A stretch of DNA of 64,000 nt from Orrella sp037026685 (GTDB taxonomy: Bacteria; Pseudomonadota; Gammaproteobacteria; Burkholderiales; Burkholderiaceae_B). Below the pieces are notes generated by a model. That model was not told the origin of the DNA. It was given only the letters and a program-made list of their open reading frames with translations, and searched no databases. The stretch spans positions 1 through 64,000 of the forward strand of contig NZ_JBANET010000018.1 of assembly GCF_037026685.1 (NCBI RefSeq), read 5' to 3'. The translations under genes were made by a program, and so were the position numbers. Shown here piece after piece: positions 43,373 to 50,815 of this stretch (positions are counted from its first letter, which is position 1; each line of letters starts with the position of its first letter).

Positions 43373-44066
43373 TCGACTCAACGCGGGCTATGGCGCGCTG
43401 CCGGTGCTGCACGATCTGTCGCTGAAGGTGGCGGCCGGCCAGTTCGTATCGGTGGTCGGGCCCAATGGCGCCGGCAAGAGCACCTTGTTCAAGACGATCT
43501 CGGGGACGATAGGCACGCTCTCGGGCTCGATCCGCTTCGAAGGCCAGGACCTGCTGGCGGTGCCCCCGCACCGGCGCGCGCACCTGGGTATCGCGCACGT
43601 GCCCGAGGGGCGCCAGGTCTTCGCCTCCATGACGGTGCTGGAGAACCTGGAGATGGGCGCCTATACCGAAGCGGGCAGGCGCCGCTGGGCCGATAACCTG
43701 GCGCGCATCTACGAATGGTTTCCGGTGCTGCACAAGCGCGCGCGGCAACTGGCCGGGACGCTGTCGGGCGGCGAACAGCAAATGCTTGCCATCGGCCGGG
43801 GATTGGCGTGCGCGCCCAAGCTGCTGATGCTGGACGAGCCCTCGATGGGCTTGTCGCCGGCCATCGCGGATTTCATTTTCGAGCGGCTGATGGAGATCCG
43901 CAGCGAGGCCGGGCTGACGGTCCTGCTGGTCGAGCAGCGGGTGGCCGAGGCCTTGCAGTCGGCCGACTACGGTTATGTGCTGGAGACCGGAAGAGTGGTG
44001 TTGGAAGGCGGCAACGAGACCCTGATCGCGGACGACCGTGTCCGCAGGGCCTATTTGGGCATGTAG
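43359..44066 (+). CDS. Branched-chain-type ABC ATPase (LivF type)
   Basis: A 235-residue ATPase: Walker A GPNGAGKST (about 34-42), IAHVPEGRQVFASMTVLENLEMG (LivF hallmark), signature LSGGEQQMLAIGRGL, Walker B LLMLDEPSMGLSP, and switch region LVEQRV. It pairs with the LivG half of the preceding fusion. Initiation occurs inside the 3' end of that gene, giving balanced production. Confidence 0.94.
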   Translation: MLEIDRLNAGYGALPVLHDLSLKVAAGQFVSVVGPNGAGKSTLFKTISGTIGTLSGSIRFEGQDLLAVPPHRRAHLGIAHVPEGRQVFASMTVLENLEMGAYTEAGRRRWADNLARIYEWFPVLHKRARQLAGTLSGGEQQMLAIGRGLACAPKLLMLDEPSMGLSPAIADFIFERLMEIRSEAGLTVLLVEQRVAEALQSADYGYVLETGRVVLEGGNETLIADDRVRRAYLGM

Positions 44067-44099
44067 TGCGATCCGCGAGGCGGACACGAGGAGACGACC

Positions 44100-45323
44100 A
44101 TGAAAGCAAGACCGATACGCGCCGCGCTGTCCGCGGCCATGCTGATATCCGCGAGCCTGCTGCCCTTGCCGGCGGCGCAGGCGGCCGAGCCGGCCGAGGT
44201 GCAGGTGGGCCTGCTCGCGCCCATGTCGGGCCTGTACGCGCGGCCCGGGCAGGTGATGAGGATGGGCGCCGAGATGGCGGTGGCCGACATCAACAAGGCC
44301 GGGGGCATCCAGGCGCTGGGCGGGGCCAAGCTCAAGCTGGTGGTGATCGATTCGGGCGACTCGACCGAGAAGGCCAAGAGCGCCGCGCAGCGCATGGTGG
44401 CCGACTTTCCCGGGCTGGTCGCCGGCACGGGCGCCTACCTGAGCTCCTTCACCCTGGCCGTGACCGAGGTGACCGAGCGGGCCAGGCTGCCGATGCTGAC
44501 CCTGTCCTATTCGGACCAGATCACCAACCGCGGCTTCAAGTACATCTTCCAGACCTCGGCCACGGCCGGCAAGCAGGCCGACATCGCCTTGCCGACCATC
44601 CTGGACCTGGCCGAGCAGGCGTCGGGCAAGCGCCCGGTCACGGTGGCGATCGTGACGGACAACACGGCCGCCTCGCTGTCCTCGGTCAAGGCGATGAAGG
44701 ACGGCCTGCTGGACAAGTACGGGCTCAAGCTGGTGGTGGACGAGACCTTCACCCCGCCGCTCTCGGACGCCTCCTCGCTCATCCAGCAGGTGCGCTCGCG
44801 CCGTCCGGACCTGGTGTTCTTCCTGCCCACCGTGATATCGGACGCCAAGCTGATCCTGGAGAAGATGAACGAGATGAACGTGCGGATCCCGCTGATCTCG
44901 TTCGGCATCGCCATCGCCGAGCCCGACGTGCTCAACACGGTAAGCCCGCAGCTGCTCAACGGCGTGATGTCGGCCGTGGCCAACTGGGGCGCCAAGGGGC
45001 AGGAAGGCCTGATCGAACGGATGCGGGTCGAGTACAAGGAGCCCTGGATGACGCAGAACGCGATCTCCACCTATGGCGACATGTGGATCATCAAGGCCGC
45101 GCTGGAGAAGGCCGGCAAGGCGGACCGCGAGGCCGTGGCGCAAGCCATGCGCGCGCTGGACGAGGGCAAGTCGCCGTACTTTCCCGGGGGCGAGCTCAAG
45201 TTCGACGAGGCCGGGCACCGCGTGGGCGCGGGGCTGACCGTGATCCAGTGGCAGGACGGGGTGCCGGTGACGGTGTTTCCGCAAGACCTGGCCCTGGCCA
45301 AGCCGATCTGGCCGGGCAAGTAG
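44100..45323 (+). CDS. Liv-type ABC substrate-binding protein (periplasmic)
   Basis: A 407-residue exported protein with a signal peptide (AALSAAMLISASLLPLPAAQA) and the type I Leu/Ile/Val-binding fold: VQVGLLAPMSGLYARPGQVMRMGAEMAVADINKAGGIQALGG, VIDSGDSTEKAKSAAQRMV, ISFGIAIAEPDVLN. Start ATG 44100, ribosome-binding site GAGGAGACG. It is the last gene of the operon and is followed by the GC-rich hairpin at 45323-45353. The ligand may be an aromatic or branched acid rather than an amino acid, given the operon's enzymes (inference). Confidence 0.92.
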   Translation: MKARPIRAALSAAMLISASLLPLPAAQAAEPAEVQVGLLAPMSGLYARPGQVMRMGAEMAVADINKAGGIQALGGAKLKLVVIDSGDSTEKAKSAAQRMVADFPGLVAGTGAYLSSFTLAVTEVTERARLPMLTLSYSDQITNRGFKYIFQTSATAGKQADIALPTILDLAEQASGKRPVTVAIVTDNTAASLSSVKAMKDGLLDKYGLKLVVDETFTPPLSDASSLIQQVRSRRPDLVFFLPTVISDAKLILEKMNEMNVRIPLISFGIAIAEPDVLNTVSPQLLNGVMSAVANWGAKGQEGLIERMRVEYKEPWMTQNAISTYGDMWIIKAALEKAGKADREAVAQAMRALDEGKSPYFPGGELKFDEAGHRVGAGLTVIQWQDGVPVTVFPQDLALAKPIWPGK

Positions 45324-45353
45324 GCCCGCCCGGGTCCCGGATGCGGGCGGGCC
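45323..45353 (+). terminator. GC-rich hairpin after the Liv operon
   Basis: GGCCCGCCCG (45323-45332) and CGGGCGGGCC (45344-45353) form a perfect 10-bp stem with an 11-nt loop starting at the last base of the stop codon. There is no T-tract, so it may be a Rho-assisted terminator or an mRNA 3'-end stabiliser. Confidence 0.5.
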
Positions 45354-45460
45354 GGACGCAGCTCTCCCTGCGGGCGCCGCGCACGCCCGCTTAATAAAAA
45401 AATAAAAGAGTGCTTTCATGCTTATAAAGGGAACCGGGACTTTGCGCGGATTGTTGGGAT
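45354..45460. promoter_or_regulatory. Promoter region of the OmpR/QseC-type two-component operon
   Basis: An abrupt AT-rich segment (TTAATAAAAAAATAAAAG at 45391-45408) contains GCTTAAT (45389), GCTTTCAT (45412) and GCTTATAA (45420), resembling the GCTTAAA units seen at 47507-47543. It likely carries the promoter and an autoregulatory site of the response regulator. Confidence 0.45.
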
Positions 45461-46126
45461 ATGCACCTTCTTCTTGTGGAAGACGACGCCATGCTGGGCG
45501 AGAGCATCTGCGACGGCGCGCGCCGCGGGGGATGGCGCCTGGACCATGTCGGCGATGCGCGCGCGGCGCGCCTGGCGCTGACCGACCACATGTATGCGGC
45601 CGTCCTGCTGGACATAGGCCTGCCCGGCGACTCCGGCCTGGCGGTGCTGCGTTTCATGCGCGGCCGCTACGACGCCACGCCGGTGCTGATCCTGACCGCG
45701 CGCGGCCAGCTGAGCGAACGGATCGCCGGGCTGGACGCCGGGGCCGACGATTACCTGGTCAAGCCGTTCCAGTTCGGCGAGCTGTGGGCGCGCGTGCGCT
45801 CGATCATCCGCCGCAGCCAGGGCCAGGTGGTGCCGGTATTCACGCATGGCGACGTGCAGATCGACCGGAGCCGGCGCGTGGTCACCAAGGCCGGCGTCGA
45901 AGTCGTCCTGAGCGCGCATGAGTACCGGACGCTGCTGGCGCTGGCCGAGCGGCCCGGCCATGTGATGACGCGCGACCACCTGCACAATGTCGTCTATGGC
46001 GCCGGCAGCAGCGTCGAAAGCAACACCATCGCCGTCTTCATCCACCAGCTGCGCCGCAAGCTGGGGGACGACCTGATCCGGACCGTGCACGGGCTGGGGT
46101 ACGTCATCGGGCAGCCGGGCGCATGA
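45461..46126 (+). CDS. OmpR-family response regulator (QseB/TctD type)
   Basis: The 221-residue protein has a receiver domain (1-115; VEDD at 7-10, phospho-Asp D51 in LLDIGLPG, LTARG, DYLVKPF) and an OmpR winged helix (about 128-220; VVLSAHEYRTLLALAERPGHVMTRDHL, SNTIAVFIHQLRRKLGDDLIRTVHGLGYVIG). QseB/PmrA/TctD relatives control envelope or citrate-transport genes. Its stop overlaps the kinase ATG by 4 bp. Probable targets are its own operon and mlaA, by the repeats upstream of each. Confidence 0.92.
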   Translation: MHLLLVEDDAMLGESICDGARRGGWRLDHVGDARAARLALTDHMYAAVLLDIGLPGDSGLAVLRFMRGRYDATPVLILTARGQLSERIAGLDAGADDYLVKPFQFGELWARVRSIIRRSQGQVVPVFTHGDVQIDRSRRVVTKAGVEVVLSAHEYRTLLALAERPGHVMTRDHLHNVVYGAGSSVESNTIAVFIHQLRRKLGDDLIRTVHGLGYVIGQPGA

Positions 46127-47511
46127 AAGCCAGCTCCCTGAACGCACGGCTGATCCTGGTGATCGTCTGGGTCATCGTGCTGAGCTGGCTGGCCGTGGCC
46201 GGGGTCATCCTGATGCAGTTCTCCCTGAACCAGACCAGCACCTCGGACACCGAGCTGGCCACTATCGCCACCCAGGTCCTGCGGACCATTCCGGCCGACG
46301 CCACGCTGGACGGCGAGGCGGGATGGGAAGGCCTGCAGCTGGGGCAGCCGCCAGGCCTGGACCTCGAATTGCTGCTGTTCCAGATATGGGTCGATGGCCA
46401 GCGGCTGTACGCCGCCACGCCGGGCGCGCCGCGCTCGCCGTTCAAGCCGGATTTCGGCGACGGCCTGGCCTCGACCGTGGTGGACGGGAAGAAGTGGCGC
46501 GTCTACTCCGTGACGGACGGGGCCGGACGGGTGACCGTCCAGGCCGGCAATCCCCAGGACGTCGTGGACAAGGACATGCGCGACGCGGCCGGCCACGCGC
46601 TGATCCTGGCCACGGCCCTGTTGCTGATCGTGGCGGCCGCCATGCGGTTCGTGACCCGAAACGCCTTCCAGTCCGTCCGTACCCTGAGCCAGGCCATCCG
46701 CCAGCGGAAAAGCCTGGATTTCACGCCCCTGCCGATGGACCGCCTGCCGCGTGAGCTGCACCCGTTCGTCGCCTCGTTCAACAGCCTGCTGCAGCAGCTG
46801 GACGAAGCCATCGAGGGCGAGCGCCGTTTCATCGGCAACGCGGCCCACGAACTGCGCACGCCGCTGTCGGCCTTGCAGGCGCAGGCCGAAATCGCGCTGT
46901 CCGCGACCGATCCCCAGGACAAGGAAGCCGCCTTGAAGAAGCTGCTGGCGGTGGCCGAGCGCAGCACGCGGCTGTCCGAGCAATTGCTCGACCTGGCAAG
47001 AATCGACGCGGGCGCCAAGGCGCCCCGGCATGCGCCGGCCGACCTGGCCGGCCTGGTGCAGCATGTGGTCCAGGAGTTCGAGGTATACGCCAGCCAGAAC
47101 CGGCGGTCGCTATACCTGGACGTGCATCCCTGCATGATCCGCTGCGACATCGACGAGATCGGCATCCTGCTGCGCAACCTGCTGGACAACGCCATGCGCT
47201 ATACCCCGGAAGGAGGCAATGTGCTGGTGCGCTGCGGCTACGAGTCGCTCGCGGGGCTGGGCAGGGCAGGCGAAGTCTACCTGGAGGTCTCGGACGACGG
47301 CCCGGGCGTGGAGGCCGCCGAGCGCCAGGCCATCTTCGCGCGTTTTCACCGGGCCGCGGGCACGTCCGGGCGCGGCAGCGGCATCGGCCTGTCGCTGGTC
47401 GCGGCCATCGCCAAGTCCCATCATGCCACCATCAACGTGGGCGCCGGGCTGGAGGGGCGCGGGCTGATGGTGCGCATCCGGTTTCCGGGCATCAAGGCCC
47501 GCCACGGTTAA
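46123..47511 (+). CDS. Sensor histidine kinase (QseC/TctE type)
   Basis: A 462-residue membrane kinase: first helix about 9-30, a periplasmic 2CSK_N-type sensor (31-150), second helix about 157-178 (HALILATALLLIVAAAMRF), a HAMP-like linker, phospho-acceptor His242 in AAHELRTPLSALQ, and an ATPase domain (NLLDNAMRYTP, SDDGPGV, GRGSGIGLSLV). Order and overlap with the regulator identify the pair. QseC/TctE-like kinases sense small molecules or envelope state; the signal is unknown. The location directly after a transport operon that includes a Bug protein fits the TctDE-like theme. Confidence 0.92.
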   Translation: MKASSLNARLILVIVWVIVLSWLAVAGVILMQFSLNQTSTSDTELATIATQVLRTIPADATLDGEAGWEGLQLGQPPGLDLELLLFQIWVDGQRLYAATPGAPRSPFKPDFGDGLASTVVDGKKWRVYSVTDGAGRVTVQAGNPQDVVDKDMRDAAGHALILATALLLIVAAAMRFVTRNAFQSVRTLSQAIRQRKSLDFTPLPMDRLPRELHPFVASFNSLLQQLDEAIEGERRFIGNAAHELRTPLSALQAQAEIALSATDPQDKEAALKKLLAVAERSTRLSEQLLDLARIDAGAKAPRHAPADLAGLVQHVVQEFEVYASQNRRSLYLDVHPCMIRCDIDEIGILLRNLLDNAMRYTPEGGNVLVRCGYESLAGLGRAGEVYLEVSDDGPGVEAAERQAIFARFHRAAGTSGRGSGIGLSLVAAIAKSHHATINVGAGLEGRGLMVRIRFPGIKARHG

Positions 47512-47543
47512 AGCACGCTTAAAAACGCTAAAAAAAGCCTAAA
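47507..47543 (+). promoter_or_regulatory. Four direct repeats with exact 10-bp period upstream of mlaA
   Basis: GGTTAAA (47507), GCTTAAA (47517), GCTAAAA (47527) and GCCTAAA (47537) begin exactly 10 bp apart, in the gap between the kinase stop and mlaA. The first overlaps the stop codon. OmpR-family regulators such as PmrA/QseB bind CTTAA-type direct repeats in head-to-tail order with about one-turn spacing. The adjacent response regulator is the likely binder. Confidence 0.65.
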
Positions 47544-47606
47544 CCCGCATGGGCAACATCCGGCCTGACGGCGCGCCGCTTCGGCGCGCCGGGAAAGGAG
47601 GACGCC

Positions 47607-48377
47607 ATGCCAGCCCGCACGCTTTATCCAGGTCCGCCCGCCGTGGCCTGCTTCATCCGGACCACCGTGCTTGCCGCCGGCCTGCTGTGCCTGAGCGCAT
47701 GCGCCGGCAATGCCGCCAAGGAGCCGCCGGCGGCCGCCGATGCCGGTCAAGGCAATCAGGCTCACCATGCCGGGCACATCAACGATCCGTGGGAGCGCTA
47801 CAACCGTGCGATGTACCAGTTCAACGCCAAGGTGGACAAATACGTCGCGCGGCCCATCGGCGTGGCCTACGACAAGGTGGTGCCGGACGCCGTGCAGCAC
47901 CGGGTGACGGCCTTCTTCGCGAACCTGCAGGAGCCGCGCACCCTGGTCAACCAGCTGCTCCAGGGCCGGCCCGTGGGCGCGGCCAGGACGCTGGGCCGCT
48001 TCGTGGTCAATACCACGGTCGGGGTGGCGGGGATCTTTGATCCGGCCAGCGGGATGGCGCTGCCTCGCGCCAACGAAGACCTGGGCCAGACCCTGGCGGT
48101 CTGGGGCTGGGAGGACTCCCGGTTCTTCGTCGCGCCGCTGCAAGGGCCCAGGACCTTGCGGGACTTCGTCGGCGGCTTCGGCGACAAGCCATTGAACCCC
48201 ACCGGCTATATCGAGGATGGGGGCGTGGGCATGGCCGTCACGGCGGTACGGATGGGCAGCATGCGGGCGGCCGCCTTTCCCGCCGACAGGATGCGCGCCG
48301 AAGCCTTGGACGAGTACACCTTCGTGCGCGATGCCTGGATGCAAAGACGCAGGCACCAGATCGAACAGCGGCAATGA
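47607..48377 (+). CDS. mlaA: MlaA/VacJ-family outer-membrane lipoprotein
   Basis: The 256-residue precursor carries a lipoprotein signal with lipobox LSAC (Cys32) and the MlaA core: NDPWERYNRAMYQFNAKVDKYVARPIGVAYDKVVPDAVQHRV, NLQEPRTLVNQLLQG, RFVVNTTVGVAGIFDPA, EDLGQTLAVWGW. MlaA extracts mislocalised phospholipids from the outer leaflet of the outer membrane for the Mla pathway. No other mla gene is nearby, so it is a solitary, possibly paralogous copy, placed behind a two-component system with direct repeats before it. Start ATG 47607, ribosome-binding site AAAGGAGGAC. Confidence 0.93.
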   Translation: MPARTLYPGPPAVACFIRTTVLAAGLLCLSACAGNAAKEPPAAADAGQGNQAHHAGHINDPWERYNRAMYQFNAKVDKYVARPIGVAYDKVVPDAVQHRVTAFFANLQEPRTLVNQLLQGRPVGAARTLGRFVVNTTVGVAGIFDPASGMALPRANEDLGQTLAVWGWEDSRFFVAPLQGPRTLRDFVGGFGDKPLNPTGYIEDGGVGMAVTAVRMGSMRAAAFPADRMRAEALDEYTFVRDAWMQRRRHQIEQRQ

Positions 48378-48404
48378 GCCCGCACGCCCCGGTGCGGCTG
48401 CAGG

Positions 48405-48731
48405 TCAGCGCATCGCCGAATACTCCGTCGGCGCCAGGAAGTAGTTTTCGATGCGTTCGACGATGGGCTTTTCGGCCTCGCTGGCCGCGCGCTTGGCGAT
48501 CCATTCCGGGTCGGCCTGGAAGGCGTTCCACTTTTGCTCGCGTTCGGCCAGGCTTTCCCACTTGAGCAGGTAGGTCAGGGCGTGGTTGCTGGGGCCCGAC
48601 AGCGTGGTCCAGAAACCCACCTGCTCGATCCCGTATTTCTTGAAGAAGCCCAGCGTGGTGCCGCTGAACCGCTCGTGCAGCGCCGGCAGGCGGCCCGGGG
48701 CGCAGTGGTAGATCCGCATTTCGATGATCAT
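48405..48731 (-). CDS. NIPSNAP-family protein
   Basis: A 108-residue single-domain NIPSNAP protein (MIIEMRIYHCAPGRLPALHERFSGTTLGFFKKYGIEQVGFW; YLLKWESLAEREQKWNAFQADPEWI), a dimeric alpha/beta-barrel fold often placed in catabolic operons with no established reaction. It is last in the operon 50516-48405. Its ribosome-binding region consists of the last unit of the hexanucleotide array at 48738-48797: AAGGACAAGACATC precedes the ATG. Confidence 0.87.
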   Translation of the reverse strand: MIIEMRIYHCAPGRLPALHERFSGTTLGFFKKYGIEQVGFWTTLSGPSNHALTYLLKWESLAEREQKWNAFQADPEWIAKRAASEAEKPIVERIENYFLAPTEYSAMR

Positions 48732-48737
48732 GATGTC

Positions 48738-48797
48738 TTGTCCTTGTCCTTGTCCTTGTCCTTGTCCTTGTCCTTGTCCTTGTCCTTGTCCTTGTCC
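48738..48797 (-). repeat. Hexanucleotide array, 10 perfect copies of TTGTCC (GGACAA on the coding strand)
   Basis: Ten uninterrupted copies of TTGTCC fill most of the gap between the cupin stop (48807) and the NIPSNAP ATG (48731). On the transcribed strand each unit forms AAGGA, a Shine-Dalgarno-like core, and the last one lies about 9 nt from the start codon. Such perfect arrays change length by slipped-strand mispairing; here expansion would change the leader, not the reading frame. Confidence 0.9.
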
Positions 48798-48806
48798 GTT
48801 CCGGGT

Positions 48807-49193
48807 TCAACGCGCCTGGCGGTAGTCCTGCTCGGAGACTTCCTCGAGCCAGTCCGCATCGCCCAGGGAAATCGCCACGTGGCTCATGTAGCTGTCGGCC
48901 GAGGCGCCGTGCCAGTGCTTCTCGTGCGGGCCGATCCATACGAAGTCGCCGGTGCGGATCGGCTCGGCCTGCTGGCCGTGCACGCAGATCCAGCCGCTGC
49001 CGCCGGTGACCTGCAGGATCTGGCCTTGCGCATGGGTGTGCCAATGGGTGCGCGCGCCGGGCGAGAAGAACACATGGTTGATGCCCACGCCGTCGGTGGG
49101 CGCCATGACGGGGTCGGCCCATACCACGCCGGTAAAGGTGGGGCCGCGCTGTTCGGAGGGCTTGCCCTGCGCCCTGCCGTGAATGACCTTCAT
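48807..49193 (-). CDS. Cupin-domain protein
   Basis: A 128-residue single cupin: motif 1 HWHTHAQGQILQVTGG-type (G(X)5HXH, about 49-65) and motif 2 GDFVWIGPHEKHWHGA (about 82-97), giving three His and a possible Glu/Gln metal site. Small cupins of this kind act on quinone, lactone or keto-acid intermediates and often accompany carboxymuconolactone-decarboxylase-like genes, as here. Its start overlaps the stop of the dehydrogenase gene (ATGA). Confidence 0.88.
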   Translation of the reverse strand: MKVIHGRAQGKPSEQRGPTFTGVVWADPVMAPTDGVGINHVFFSPGARTHWHTHAQGQILQVTGGSGWICVHGQQAEPIRTGDFVWIGPHEKHWHGASADSYMSHVAISLGDADWLEEVSEQDYRQAR

Positions 49194-50098
49194 GCTCGAT
49201 CTCCTTGGGGTTGGTGCAGCCGGATGCCGCCGGACACGTCGCCGATGGCATCGACTACCTTGTTGCTGATCATCTCGCCGTAGCCCAGCGCCGTGGCAAG
49301 GCCGAAGCTGGCCAGGGGCCCGGATCCGTTGAGCGAGGCCACGCCCAGTTCGCGCGCGCGCTCGATATACAGGACCACGTCCTTGGTCATGAGCTTGCTC
49401 GTCAGGCCGCCTTCCAGGTAGTTGCCGTCCACGATGGAAGGAAAGCGGTTGAGCGTGGCGAAGTTCACGCCGCTGCTGCTGTTGAGCACGTCCAGCAGCT
49501 GGTGCAGGTCCAGCCCGGCCTTCTTGCCGGCGACCATGACCTCGGCGGTGGCCGCCAGGCTGACCGCGTTCAGGAAATTGTTCAGCAGCTTGGTGGTGTG
49601 GCCGGCGCCGCTGGCGCCCATGTTCAGCGCCTTGCTGCTGATCGGGGCAAAGGCCCACCGCACCGCCTCGATGGCCTCGGGCTCGCCGCCGATCATCAGC
49701 GTAAGCGTGCCTTTTTCGGCTGCCGCCGCGCCGCCGGAGATGCCGGCATCGATGTAGCGCACGCCGCGTGCGGCCAGCAGTCCGTGCAGGCGGATCGTGG
49801 AGCTGGCCGCCGCCGTGCTCAGGTCGACCACGGTCTGGCCGGCCCTGGCGTGCGCCAGGATGCCGTCCTGGCCTTCGACCACCGATTCGACCGCATGGCT
49901 ATCGGGCAGGGACAGCATGACGAGGTCGGCGAAGTCCACCACTTCCTTGATCGAGCCGGCCGTTTGCGCGCCCGCGGCGGCAGGCCGCGCCGGATCGCGG
50001 TCCAGGCCGAGCACGGCGATGCCGGCGTCCACCAGGCGCCGCGTCATGCGCGCGCCCATGTTGCCCAGCCCGATGAATCCTATCCTGTCTTGTCTCAT
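49190..50098 (-). CDS. 3-hydroxyisobutyrate-dehydrogenase-like oxidoreductase
   Basis: A 302-residue beta-hydroxyacid dehydrogenase-family protein: IGFIGLGNMGARMTRRLVDAG (about 6-26), signature DAGISGGAAAAEKGTLTLM (117-135) and catalytic Lys170 in HTTKLLNNF. It lies 25 bp after the carboxymuconolactone-decarboxylase-like gene and overlaps the cupin gene. The signature departs from the classical D-P-V-S-G-G (here D-A-G-I-S-G-G), so the substrate may differ from that of the paralogues at 6009 and 50816. Confidence 0.88.
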   Translation of the reverse strand: MRQDRIGFIGLGNMGARMTRRLVDAGIAVLGLDRDPARPAAAGAQTAGSIKEVVDFADLVMLSLPDSHAVESVVEGQDGILAHARAGQTVVDLSTAAASSTIRLHGLLAARGVRYIDAGISGGAAAAEKGTLTLMIGGEPEAIEAVRWAFAPISSKALNMGASGAGHTTKLLNNFLNAVSLAATAEVMVAGKKAGLDLHQLLDVLNSSSGVNFATLNRFPSIVDGNYLEGGLTSKLMTKDVVLYIERARELGVASLNGSGPLASFGLATALGYGEMISNKVVDAIGDVSGGIRLHQPQGDRA

Positions 50099-50123
50099 GA
50101 TCGTTCTTCTACCCTGCAAGCGT

Positions 50124-50516
50124 TCATTGGCGCTGTTCGGCCTCGTAGGCCCTGATGGCGTCGCTGGCCACGCGAAACGCCGCCAGGCCCAGCGGCGCGC
50201 CACAGTAGACGGCGGCCTGCATGAGCACCGCCCGGATCTCTTCCTTGGTGACGCCGTTGTTCAGGGCGCCCTTGACGTGGACGGCAAGCTCGTGGTGCTG
50301 GCTCATGGCGGTGAGCATCGCCAGGTTGACGATACTGCGCGTCTTGGCCGAAAGGGTGGGATCGCCCCAGATTTCGCCCCAGCAGTATTCGGTGACCAGC
50401 TTCTGCATCGGCCGGTTGAAGTCGTCCGCGGCCTCCCAGGACTTCTGGACGTGGGCGGCGCCCAGCACCTTCTTGCGTTGGCTGAAGCCTTTGTCGAAGC
50501 GATCGTTCTGTTCCAT
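50124..50516 (-). CDS. Carboxymuconolactone-decarboxylase-like protein
   Basis: A 130-residue AhpD/CMD-fold protein: GEIWGDPTLSAKTRSIVNLAMLTAMSQHHELAVHVKGALNNGVTKEEIRAVLMQAAVYCGAPLGLAA, which is the 4-carboxymuconolactone decarboxylase signature with His in HHELAVH and no CxxC pair, so it is not an AhpD-like peroxidase. The ATG at 50516 is used because GGGA lies 6 nt upstream. It is the first gene of the operon with dehydrogenase, cupin and NIPSNAP genes. Substrate probably a lactone or keto acid (inference). Confidence 0.87.
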   Translation of the reverse strand: MEQNDRFDKGFSQRKKVLGAAHVQKSWEAADDFNRPMQKLVTEYCWGEIWGDPTLSAKTRSIVNLAMLTAMSQHHELAVHVKGALNNGVTKEEIRAVLMQAAVYCGAPLGLAAFRVASDAIRAYEAEQRQ

Positions 50517-50753
50517 GTGCATTCCCGTGGTGTGGATAAGGGGTTGGCTGCCGTGGCCGAAGGGGGCGTCTTCGGTGGGCCGTGATAAGTTTGGAAGGCG
50601 GGGATCAGGCGCATGCCGTTTGTTCGCGGCCGCCAGGGCGTTTGCCATCCGGACGGATTGCACATGAGGCCGAAGCGTTGCGGCCGGTCCATGCATGACA
50701 CCTCGCTTGAATTTAATATGATTATATTCCCGTAATACAATCCGTCAATCTAG
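50517..50753. promoter_or_regulatory. Upstream region of the CMD operon with shared operator copy 2
   Basis: This 237-bp stretch has no gene. Its notable part is 50711-50744: the arm ATGATTATATTC (50718-50729), spacer CCG, and TAATACAATCCG (50733-50744), matching the element at 36410-36436 (10 of 12 in the left arm against the consensus, 10 of 12 in the right). AATAT-GATT-ATATT (50715-50728) is a further inverted repeat. The promoter of the minus-strand operon is probably here. Confidence 0.55.
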
Positions 50754-50791
50754 AAAAAGGCCCGGGCATGGCGCCTGCCTCTGCCCGGGCC
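50754..50791 (-). terminator. Rho-independent terminator of the 55156-50816 operon
   Basis: On the minus strand, GGCCCGGGCA (from 50791) pairs with TGCCCGGGCC (ending 50759) around a 13-nt loop and is followed by TTTTT (50758-50754). It lies 25 bp after the stop codon of the dehydrogenase gene at 50816. Confidence 0.85.
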
Positions 50792-50815
50792 CGGACGGCG
50801 TCGGCCTGTTGCGCT

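Noticed and set aside
45418..45921. Plus-strand frame starting at 45418 across the two-component regulator start
   Set aside because: The frame at 45461 has complete receiver and winged-helix motifs; the other is a shifted shadow.
48732..48806. Reading frame with an Arg-Thr repeat across the hexamer array
   Set aside because: It is the translation of the GGACAA array in a frame that joins parts of two well-supported genes; no start or family support.
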